Shown here: in pieces, positions 1 through 5,896 of the stretch
How the letters are laid out: each line of letters opens with the position of its first letter
Numbering within the stretch: position 1 is the stretch's first letter
Origin: CAVUFH01 sp963740835
Lineage (GTDB): Bacteria; Actinomycetota; Acidimicrobiia; IMCC26256; PALSA-610
Length of the DNA stretch: 64,000 nt
Assembly (NCBI GenBank): GCA_963740835.1
Contig: CAVUFH010000003.1
Location: 620,001-684,000, forward strand
Direction of reading: 5' to 3'
Program-made: the position numbers and the translations under genes
Notes under the pieces: generated by a model
The model's input: only the letters and a program-made list of their open reading frames with translations
Told to the model about the DNA's origin: nothing
Database searches by the model: none

Positions 1-586
1 GGCTCTTGATGTCGTCGCCGACGATCGGGACGCCTGCTTCGGTGAACTTCTGCGCCCACTCCGGATTGCTGGCGATGAACACCGGGATCGCGTTCACGAA
101 CCCGACGCCCGCGTCGATCGCGGCCTGCGCGTAAGCACGCTGGGCGTCCTCGGAACCGACCGGGAGATACGACACCAACACGTCGGCCTTGGCGTCACGC
201 AATGCCTGCGCGACGTCGACGGCGGGCGCGGGCGACTCCTCGACGACCTCGCGGTAGAACTTGCCGAGCCCGTCGAACGTCGGACCTCGTTGCACGAGCA
301 CCCCCAGGTTGGGCACCTCGGCGAACTTGATCGTGTTGTTGATGCTCGTGAAGATCGCCTTGCCGAGGTCGACGCCGACCTTTTCGGCGTCCACGTCGAA
401 CGCGGCGACGAACTCGACGTCACCGACGTGGTAGCCGCCGAGGTCGACGTGCATGAGCCCGGGCACGCGCTCGTTGGGGTCGGCGTCCTTGTAGAACTCG
501 ACACCTTGCACGAGGCTGCTCGCACAGTTGCCGATGCCCGCGATCGCTACACGTACTTTTCTGCGAGAAGCGGTGGGGTCGCTCAT
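1..586 (-). CDS. ino1: Inositol-3-phosphate synthase (N-terminal part, cut by window edge)
   Basis: Converts glucose 6-phosphate to myo-inositol 3-phosphate with NAD, the first step toward phosphatidylinositol and mycothiol in actinobacteria. The first 195 codons are present. The translation starts MSDPTASRRKVRVAIAGIGN, giving a Rossmann GIGNCASSL nucleotide-binding loop at about residues 17-25. It continues with family segments such as HVDLGGYHVGDVEFVAAFDV and VLVSYLPVGSEDAQRAYAQA. The ATG at 584-586 overlaps the stop of the upstream padR-like gene by 4 nt (ATGA), so the two are translationally coupled. A PadR gene directly before ino1 is a conserved actinobacterial arrangement. The C-terminal half lies beyond base 1. 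Confidence 0.93.
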   Translation of the reverse strand, partial: MSDPTASRRKVRVAIAGIGNCASSLVQGVEFYKDADPNERVPGLMHVDLGGYHVGDVEFVAAFDVDAEKVGVDLGKAIFTSINNTIKFAEVPNLGVLVQRGPTFDGLGKFYREVVEESPAPAVDVAQALRDAKADVLVSYLPVGSEDAQRAYAQAAIDAGVGFVNAIPVFIASNPEWAQKFTEAGVPIVGDDIKS

Positions 587-1209
587 GCGGATGCTGCTCC
601 TTCTGTGTGCAGTCCTTCGGCGGGCTCGATGATCTGGGCGCGCTCTTCGGCGATCAGTTCGTCGATCCACTCGAGGTCGTGCTGGGTTGAACGGGCCCGG
701 TGCTCGAGGAGCGACCGGGTGTAGCGGTCGATGGTCCGGCTCGGACCCCGGCGGGCGGTGGTGAGCCGTTGGGACAGTTGGTTGCGCCGGCGCTCGAGCA
801 GCGCGAGGCGGTCCTCGCGGCTGAGGTACCGGCAGAACGAGAGCTTGAGCGCAAACGTGCGCTCGTCGTCGGTCTGGTCGTCGGTGAGGAGTTCGGCGAA
901 CGTGGCCCGGCCGCGATCGGTGATCCGGTAGGCCTTGCGGGTGCGTCGCCCCGGCCGGGGCCGGCGCCGTTGCCGGGCCGCGGCCAGGTCGCCGTCGACC
1001 GAACCCGTCGGGACGAAGCCGGCGCGGGCCGGTTCGCGGGCCTCGGTCTCCTCGATCGCGCCCGCCTTCTCCAGGCGCCGCAGCGCGGGATACAGCGAGC
1101 CGAAGGAGATGCCCCACAACGGACCGAGTGTCTCGCCGAGGCGCTTCTTCAGTTCGTACCCGTGGAGGGGCTGGTCGGCGAGGAGGCCGAGCACGGCGAG
1201 TTCCAACAT
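583..1209 (-). CDS. PadR-family transcriptional regulator
   Basis: A winged-helix PadR repressor, probably controlling itself and ino1. The chosen ATG at 1207-1209 gives MLELAVLGLLADQPLHGYEL, the canonical PadR start, followed by SFGSLYPALRRLEKAGAIE (recognition helix and wing) and a C-terminal helical dimerisation region. About 35 Arg/Pro-rich residues (around 60-95) separate the wing from KAYRITDRGRATFAELL, longer than usual. A further ATG 14 codons upstream stays in frame but would run through a perfect palindrome at 1220-1242, which is more likely the promoter/operator. A possible -10 (TATCGT) lies 9 nt before the chosen ATG, which suggests a leaderless transcript. Its stop overlaps the ino1 start. 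Confidence 0.9.
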   Translation of the reverse strand: MLELAVLGLLADQPLHGYELKKRLGETLGPLWGISFGSLYPALRRLEKAGAIEETEAREPARAGFVPTGSVDGDLAAARQRRRPRPGRRTRKAYRITDRGRATFAELLTDDQTDDERTFALKLSFCRYLSREDRLALLERRRNQLSQRLTTARRGPSRTIDRYTRSLLEHRARSTQHDLEWIDELIAEERAQIIEPAEGLHTEGAASA

Positions 1210-1219
1210 GAGTGTTGTA

Positions 1220-1242
1220 CGATATATCGAATCGATATATCG
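1220..1242. promoter_or_regulatory. PadR operator/promoter palindrome
   Basis: Perfect inverted repeat with two 11-bp arms (CGATATATCGA and TCGATATATCG) around a single A. It is strikingly AT-rich for this genome. On the minus strand it spans a plausible TTGATC/TATCGT -35/-10 pair (17-nt spacer), immediately before the padR-like ATG. PadR proteins usually bind such dyads at their own promoter, so autorepression of the padR-ino1 operon is the simplest reading. Confidence 0.75.
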
Positions 1243-1370
1243 ATCAAGCATCCACCGCGCGAAGAGCCCGTTTGTGCCGGGAAACGCGGCTGGACGCGGG
1301 ATCTCGCCACGTCCGGACGCCCCGCCCGAGGGCGACGGATCCGGTAGTGGCGCGCACCTACACTCGCTCC

Positions 1371-1736
1371 GTGCGTTCCGTCACGGACTACGCCCTCGCT
1401 CGCCGGGCGGTCCTGCGCGACTTCCAGCAGGGTGCGCTCACCCGCCTCGACGTCTGTGACGCCCACCCCGAGCTGCTCCGCGCCGCGACCTACCTCGGCA
1501 CCGAGCTCGAGGACGACTGCCCGGTCTGCGGCACCGGCCGGATGCGGGTCGTCACCTACGTCTACGGCGAGAAGTTGAAGCAGGCCAACGGACGCTGCAT
1601 CGCCAACGACCACGAGCTGGCCCGGCTCGGACGCACCTACGACGAGTTCGCGTGCTACGACGTCGAGGTCTGCGTCGACTGCCGGTGGAACCACCTGCGC
1701 CGCCAGTCCTTGCACGGCAAGCTCCACGCCCGCTGA
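1371..1736 (+). CDS. DUF5318 family zinc-ribbon-like protein
   Basis: A 121-residue protein of the actinobacterial DUF5318 family, function unknown. GTG 1371 is chosen because family similarity begins there (RSVTDYALARRAVLRDFQQG); longer in-frame starts would reach back into the padR promoter. It contains DDCPVCGTGRM and EVCVDCRWNHL, two CxxC pairs expected to bind one zinc. In mycobacteria the same family sits beside the padR-ino1 pair and near the ribosomal/dnaB cluster, so the neighbourhood is conserved. No regulator or operon partner is evident; the next gene is convergent. Confidence 0.82.
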   Translation: MRSVTDYALARRAVLRDFQQGALTRLDVCDAHPELLRAATYLGTELEDDCPVCGTGRMRVVTYVYGEKLKQANGRCIANDHELARLGRTYDEFACYDVEVCVDCRWNHLRRQSLHGKLHAR

Positions 1737-1745
1737 GGCGGCGGA

Positions 1746-1949
1746 CTACTTCTCGTCGTCGCCGGACTCCTCGTCGGCGACGACGTTGTGCGGGTACTGC
1801 GAGCAGCACGACACGCACCACAGCTCGGGCTCCTCGACCACGGTCTCGGACGCGGCCTCGTCCCAGGTCTCCGGCACCACATACACCCGCCGGACCAGCA
1901 CCAGTTCCTCGTCCGGGAACCCGCAGTTCTCGCACGCGCGATCGGTCAT
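1746..1949 (-). CDS. Small zinc-ribbon protein
   Basis: A 67-residue protein, MTDRACENCGFPDEELVLVR at the N-terminus and ELWCVSCCSQYPHN near the C-terminus. The CxxC (residues 6-9) and CVSCC (residues 45-49) can form a treble-clef or zinc-ribbon site. The acidic tail ends ADEESGDDEK. I do not recognise a named family. It is convergent with the DUF5318 gene (9-nt gap) and divergent from panB. A GTG at 1961, four codons upstream, is an alternative start; neither start has a strong Shine-Dalgarno sequence. Confidence 0.62.
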   Translation of the reverse strand: MTDRACENCGFPDEELVLVRRVYVVPETWDEAASETVVEEPELWCVSCCSQYPHNVVADEESGDDEK

Positions 1950-2067
1950 CGGCTCGTTCACGTCGTCATTCTCGCCCGTTCCCGCGGTGGTGTGCGACGG
2001 GTCGGGTTGGCTACCCTCCCTCTTGCTGCCGGGAGCCGAACGAGCCCTGGACGGTGGAGGTGCCGCT

Positions 2068-2949
2068 ATGGCCACGGGTACGCGCCTGACCGCGCCCGAC
2101 GTGCTCGCCCGCAAGGGAACCGACGAACCCCTCGTCATGGTGACGGCATATGACGCGCCGAGCGCGCGGGTGGTCGATGCCGCCGGCGCCGACATGATCC
2201 TCGTCGGCGACTCACTCGCGATGGTCGTGCTGGGTTACGCCGACACGCTTCAGGTCACGACCGCCGACATGGCGCACCACGTCGCCGCGGTCGCGCGCAC
2301 GAATCCCCGCGCGTTGGTCGTCGGCGATCTGCCGTGGCTGAGCTACCACGTGAGTCGCGACGAGACCGTGCGCAACGCGGCCGCGTTGATCCGCGCCGGC
2401 GCGGGCGCAGTGAAGCTCGAAGGTGGGCGCAAGCGGATCGAATCGGTCGAGGCGATCCTCGACGCCGAGATCCCGGTGATGGGTCACATCGGGCTCACGC
2501 CCCAGTCGATCCACGCGCTCGGCGGCTTCAAGGTCCAGGGCAAGCAGCTCGACGCGGCGCGCAAGCTCGTCGACGACGCGGTCGCGCTCGCCGATGCGGG
2601 TTGTTTCGCGCTCGTGCTCGAAGCCGTTCCGGACGGCGTCGCCCGCATGGTCACCGAGACCGTATCGATCCCGACGATCGGTATCGGTGCGGGCCGCCAC
2701 TGCGACGGCCAGGTGCTCGTGTGGCACGACCTGCTCGGCTTCACAGGCGTTGGTCGGAAGCTGCCGAAGTTCGTGCGCGCGTATGCGTCGCTCGAGAGGG
2801 ACGCGACCGCCGCGGTGACGCAGTTCGTCGCCGATGTGCGCGAAGGCAGCTTCCCGTCGAGCGTCGAGACGTACCACATGACCGACCAGATGGCCGACGC
2901 GCTCGGCCTGTACGGCGGCACCACACGCGAGCCCGAGCTCACGCAGTAG
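2068..2949 (+). CDS. panB: 3-methyl-2-oxobutanoate hydroxymethyltransferase
   Basis: First committed enzyme of pantothenate (coenzyme A) synthesis: transfers a hydroxymethyl group from 5,10-methylene-tetrahydrofolate to 2-oxoisovalerate. It is 293 residues, normal for PanB. The Mg/substrate residues are recognisable in ILVGDSLAM, VVGDLPW, VKLEGG, and the catalytic Glu in LVLEAVP; GIGAGRHCDGQVLVWHDLLG is the conserved C-terminal segment. ATG 2068 follows a GGTGGAGG ribosome site at 2054-2060. The reading frame is open far upstream, but family similarity starts here (TAPDVLARKG). No panC or panD is nearby. Confidence 0.95.
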   Translation: MATGTRLTAPDVLARKGTDEPLVMVTAYDAPSARVVDAAGADMILVGDSLAMVVLGYADTLQVTTADMAHHVAAVARTNPRALVVGDLPWLSYHVSRDETVRNAAALIRAGAGAVKLEGGRKRIESVEAILDAEIPVMGHIGLTPQSIHALGGFKVQGKQLDAARKLVDDAVALADAGCFALVLEAVPDGVARMVTETVSIPTIGIGAGRHCDGQVLVWHDLLGFTGVGRKLPKFVRAYASLERDATAAVTQFVADVREGSFPSSVETYHMTDQMADALGLYGGTTREPELTQ

Positions 2950-3060
2950 GAGTGCGGACGTAGCGGAGCCCCGCCCGCGGCGCAGCCGCCACTTGGCGCG
3001 CCGCGAGGGAGCCGTAATCGCGTCCTCGCTGAGTCATTCGGTGCCGGTAGCGTTCGGCGC

Positions 3061-3597
3061 GTGTCGAATCGTCTCGGGATCGCAATCGCGATCACGATCG
3101 TCGTCGTGTTCCTCGCCGCGCTCGGCGCGGTGATCATGCGCAGCTCGGTCGGCAGCCTCAAGTCGGAGCCGGAGCCGGGCACCGGTGTCGCGCAGGCACT
3201 CGATGACGCGACGCCGGCGAGTCCACCGTTCGCGGGGCTCACCGAAGCGCGGCTCGCGCTCGGTGATCGCTGTTTGAAGGTCGTGATCGCGGACGAGAAC
3301 ACCGAGCGCATCCAGGGTCTGCGCGACGTCACCGACCTCGGCGGCTACGACGGGATGCTGTTCGTCTACGGCTCCGACACCGACGCTCGCTTCACGATGG
3401 CGGGCACGCCGCTGCCGCTCGACATCGCGTGGTACACCGCCGACGGACAACCCGTGAGCTCGACCACGATGCGCCCGTGTGTGGAGGGTTCCGACGCCAC
3501 GTGCCCGGTGTACGCGGCGAACGGGAGGTACCGGTACGCACTCGAGACCGCGGCCGGCCACGGCGGGGGCGGTGCGATCGGCGCGTGCCCGGGCTAG
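3061..3597 (+). CDS. DUF192 family membrane-anchored protein
   Basis: A 178-residue exported or membrane-tethered DUF192 protein. Residues 6-27 form one hydrophobic helix (LGIAIAITIVVVFLAALGAV). The DUF192 core follows at about 60-165 with ERIQGLRDVTDLGGYDGMLF, ARFTMAGTPLPLDIAWY and TTMRPC. In the family these correspond to the RGL, GMLF and MxxTxxPLD motifs. The function is not established; a beta-barrel-like fold outside the membrane is usual. GTG 3061 is the only sensible start because the TM segment follows at once. Two cysteine pairs near the C-terminus could form disulfides outside the cell. Confidence 0.83.
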   Translation: MSNRLGIAIAITIVVVFLAALGAVIMRSSVGSLKSEPEPGTGVAQALDDATPASPPFAGLTEARLALGDRCLKVVIADENTERIQGLRDVTDLGGYDGMLFVYGSDTDARFTMAGTPLPLDIAWYTADGQPVSSTTMRPCVEGSDATCPVYAANGRYRYALETAAGHGGGGAIGACPG

Positions 3598-3833
3598 CTG
3601 GCCCGTGCCCTGCGTAGCTGTCCGACCCCGCGACTAGGTTGCGCAGCGATAGGACGGTCGAGGTCACTGGAAACGTCGAACGGCTCGGGAACGGCACCTC
3701 CTGGTAGCCTCTCCCGGTTCGACAACCGAAATTTCTGCCCTTCCGCGCCCGTTGTCTCACGACCGAGATCCGGGATGTCGGTGAGGGCCCGCCCGCTCCG
3801 CACGGGGTGGCGGTCCAAAGGAGGTACTGGCCC
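3598..3833 (+). promoter_or_regulatory. Leader/promoter region of the rpsF-ssb-rpsR-rplI operon
   Basis: A 236-nt gene-free stretch before rpsF. It ends in a perfect Shine-Dalgarno AAAGGAGGT at 3817-3825, 8 nt before the ATG. The segment around 3700-3722 (GGTAGCCTCTCCCGG) could contain a -10 such as TAGCCT, but I see no convincing -35. Long leaders before rpsF often bind the S6:S18 dimer for autogenous control. A GC-rich foldable stretch at about 3750-3800 is compatible with that, but I cannot show the structure. Confidence 0.4.
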
Positions 3834-4181
3834 ATGCCCAGCGCAAGGCCGTACGAGGTCATGATCATCCTCGAGCCGGACCTGGAAGAGGAGACGATCC
3901 GCGCCGCCGTCGAACGGTGGTTGCAGCTCATCGAATCCCGGGGTGCCGAGCGCGGGCACATCGACTGGTGGGGCAAGCGACGCCTCGCTTACGAGATCGC
4001 GCACCGCACGGAGGGCTACTACGTGGTCTTCCAGGCTCGTTCGGAGCCCCAGGGGATGGAAGAGCTGCACCGGACGCTCTCCCTTGCAGATGAAGTCGTC
4101 CGTCACAAGGTGCTGCGGATCCCCGAGAAGGTCTACGGACCTCCGAAGGTGGCCGGCGCCGCGTCGGCGGAACACTCGTAG
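3834..4181 (+). CDS. rpsF: 30S ribosomal protein S6
   Basis: A 115-residue S6 that binds S18 on the 30S platform. MPSARPYEVMIILEPDLEEE is the standard N-terminus; later HIDWWGKRRLAYEIAHRTEG, YYVVFQARS and RTLSLADEVVRHKVLR are diagnostic. The start is fixed by a perfect Shine-Dalgarno at 3817-3825. It is first in rpsF-ssb-rpsR-rplI, with ssb starting 12 nt after its stop. Confidence 0.97.
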   Translation: MPSARPYEVMIILEPDLEEETIRAAVERWLQLIESRGAERGHIDWWGKRRLAYEIAHRTEGYYVVFQARSEPQGMEELHRTLSLADEVVRHKVLRIPEKVYGPPKVAGAASAEHS

Positions 4182-4193
4182 GAGGATCCCGCA

Positions 4194-4676
4194 ATGGCCA
4201 ACAACACCAACTCGATCACCGTCGTCGGCAACCTCACCCGTGACCCCGAGATGCGGTACACGGCGAGCGGCGTGTCGACCGCGACGTTCGGCGTCGCCGT
4301 CAACCGCTCGTGGCGCAACCAGCAGACCAACGAGTGGGAGGAGCGCACGAGCTTCTTCAACATCGTGTGCTGGCGCGGGCTGGCCGAGAACGTCGCGGCT
4401 TCGCTCAAGAAGGGCACGCGCATCGTCGCGACCGGCCGGCTCGAGCAGCGCAGCTGGGAAACCGAGCAGGGCGAGAAGCGGTCGGTCGTCGAGATCGTGG
4501 CCGACGATGTCGCACCGAGCCTGCTGTTCGCGACCGCCGAGGTGCATCGCATCGAGCGCAGTGGTCCCGACGATGGCGGCGGCTCGCGTCCGCGACCGCA
4601 ACAGCAACAGCCGTCCGGCGGCAGCGCGCCGGCGGCGGCCGACAACTACAGCGACTACGGCGAGGAACCGTTCTGA
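4194..4676 (+). CDS. ssb: Single-stranded DNA-binding protein
   Basis: A 160-residue SSB. The OB fold occupies residues 1-115 (NSITVVGNLTRDPEMRYTAS, ERTSFFNIVCWRGLAENVA, GTRIVATGRLEQRSWE). A low-complexity Gly/Gln/Pro/Ala linker follows, then the acidic tip YGEEPF, the counterpart of the DDDIPF tail that recruits replication proteins. An AGGAGG ribosome site directly follows the rpsF stop. Its stop overlaps the rpsR start (TGATG), so the genes are coupled. Confidence 0.97.
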   Translation: MANNTNSITVVGNLTRDPEMRYTASGVSTATFGVAVNRSWRNQQTNEWEERTSFFNIVCWRGLAENVAASLKKGTRIVATGRLEQRSWETEQGEKRSVVEIVADDVAPSLLFATAEVHRIERSGPDDGGGSRPRPQQQQPSGGSAPAAADNYSDYGEEPF

Positions 4677-5154
4677 TGGCGCAACGTCGCAACGACAACA
4701 AGAAGGGCGGGTCGCCCAAGGACCGGCGACCGCTCAAGAAGAAGACGTCGATCCTCACGACCGAGAGCATCGACTGGATCGACTACAAGGACGTGAACCT
4801 GCTGCGGCGGTTCATGTCCGAGCGGGCGAAGATCCGCGCCCGGCGCGTCACGGGGAACGACCAGAAGCAGCAGGCGGCGGTCTCTCGCGCGATCAAGCTC
4901 GCGGGGAGATGGCGCTCCTCCCGTACAGCGTGCGCCAGGTGACGCAGCGCTCCAAGGGTCGCCGCGATCGTGGTGACCGCGGTGATCGCGGGGATCGAGG
5001 AGACCGCGGGGAGCTGCGGGCACCCGTCGAGGAGCAGGTCATCGAACCGGGCGCCGACGTCACCGGCGACGAGTTCGTAGGTGTCGATGCGCCGATCACG
5101 GACAACGGCGATCTCGCCGGTACCGACAACGTCGAAGTCGAAGCGGACGCGTGA
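4676..5154 (+). CDS. rpsR: 30S ribosomal protein S18 with long C-terminal extension, frameshifted in this sequence
   Basis: S18 starts at 4676 (MAQRRNDNKKGGSPKDRRPL) with the core ESIDWIDYKDVNLLRRFMSE and RRVTGNDQKQQAAVSRAIKLA. The frame then runs into WRSSRTACAR and stops near 4942. In the next frame S18 resumes with EMALLPYSVRQVTQ, so one base, most simply a C after 4903, is missing. S18 is essential, so assembly error is likely. The resumed frame continues about 70 residues beyond a normal S18: a basic SKGRRDRGDRGD repeat, then an acidic tail (VEEQVIEPGADVTGDEF to EVEADA), ending exactly at the rplI start (TGATG). Typical S18 ends soon after ALLPY, so this extension is unusual. Confidence 0.88.
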
Positions 5155-5603
5155 TGAAGATCGTGCTGCGCGCCGATGTCGAGAACGTCGGCAACAAGGG
5201 CGACCTCGTCGACGTCGCCGACGGCTTCGCCCGCAATTACCTGGTTCCGAAAGGCTTCGCGCTGCCGGCTTCGCCCGGCATCCAGAAGCAGGCCGACGCG
5301 ATGCGCCGCAGCCGGGACGCCAAGGACCGGCGTGACCGCGAGAGCGCGGAGGCGATCGCGGTGCAGCTGTCCGGGCGCACCGTCACCGTCGAAGCACGCG
5401 CGGGCGAGGGCGGCCGGTTGTTCGGTTCGATCACGGCCGCCGATGTCGCCGACGCGGTGCAGGCGCAGCTCGGGGTCACCGTCGACCGCCGCCGGATCGC
5501 GCTCGACGAGCCGCTCAAGGAACTCGGCCCGGCCGAGCTCGCGGTGCGCCTGCACCGCGAGGTCACCGCGATGGTGACGGTCGAGGTCACGGCCCGGCCG
5601 TAG
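5154..5603 (+). CDS. rplI: 50S ribosomal protein L9
   Basis: A 149-residue L9 at the base of the L1 stalk. MKIVLRADVENVGNKGDLVD and GFARNYLVPKGFALPAS form the N-terminal RNA-binding domain. A long connecting helix (KQADAMRRSRDAKDRRDRES) and the C-terminal domain (GRLFGSITAADVADAVQAQL, then RRRIALDEPLKELG) follow. ATG 5154 shares its A with the TGA of the S18 extension, so it is coupled to rpsR. A GTG one codon earlier (5151) would add only one residue. Confidence 0.97.
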   Translation: MKIVLRADVENVGNKGDLVDVADGFARNYLVPKGFALPASPGIQKQADAMRRSRDAKDRRDRESAEAIAVQLSGRTVTVEARAGEGGRLFGSITAADVADAVQAQLGVTVDRRRIALDEPLKELGPAELAVRLHREVTAMVTVEVTARP

Positions 5604-5629
5604 TCGCGCGCGGCGTTGTCCCCCGCGCT

Positions 5630-5761
5630 GCATCCACAGGTTCGTCCACAGCTTCCTCCACATGGTGTGCGGGACCGCGCGCGCACGCGTGCATCCGCGT
5701 TCCTGGCGCACCCAACCGTCACAATCCCCATGGCTGTGGAAACGCGGCGGCGTTGTCCACA
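5630..5761. promoter_or_regulatory. Cluster of DnaA-box-like sites upstream of dnaB
   Basis: The 293-nt spacer between rplI and dnaB has one perfect actinobacterial DnaA box, TTGTCCACA at 5753-5761. Near-matches lie at 5630-5638 (GCATCCACA), 5642-5650 (TCGTCCACA), 5654-5662 (TCCTCCACA) and, inverted, 5735-5743 (TGTGGAAAC). Five sites in about 130 bp is more than expected by eye. They may allow DnaA control of dnaB. I do not call this oriC, because dnaA and dnaN are not here and no AT-rich unwinding region is visible. Confidence 0.5.
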
Positions 5762-5845
5762 ACAAAGACACAGGGTTGTTCCCCTTCCTCCGCACAGGCT
5801 CGGGGTGCGAGCCTGCGACGGCGTTCGCCGGGTTCGGCGCGAGGT

Positions 5846-5878
5846 GGAAGTCAGCGGGAAGTCGGCGGGAAGTCAGCG
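5846..5878 (+). repeat. Three 11-bp direct repeats before dnaB
   Basis: GGAAGTCAGCG, GGAAGTCGGCG and GGAAGTCAGCG follow each other without spacers, then GGGGAGAGG, the probable dnaB ribosome site. The 11-bp period is close to one helical turn. The repeats lie in the dnaB leader or promoter; their role is unknown. Confidence 0.7.
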
Positions 5879-5896
5879 GGGAGAGGGTCAGGGCAA

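Noticed and set aside
5604..5896. Chromosomal replication origin
   Set aside because: DnaA boxes are present, but there is no dnaA or dnaN, no AT-rich unwinding stretch, and the spacer is short. I treat it as a dnaB regulatory region.
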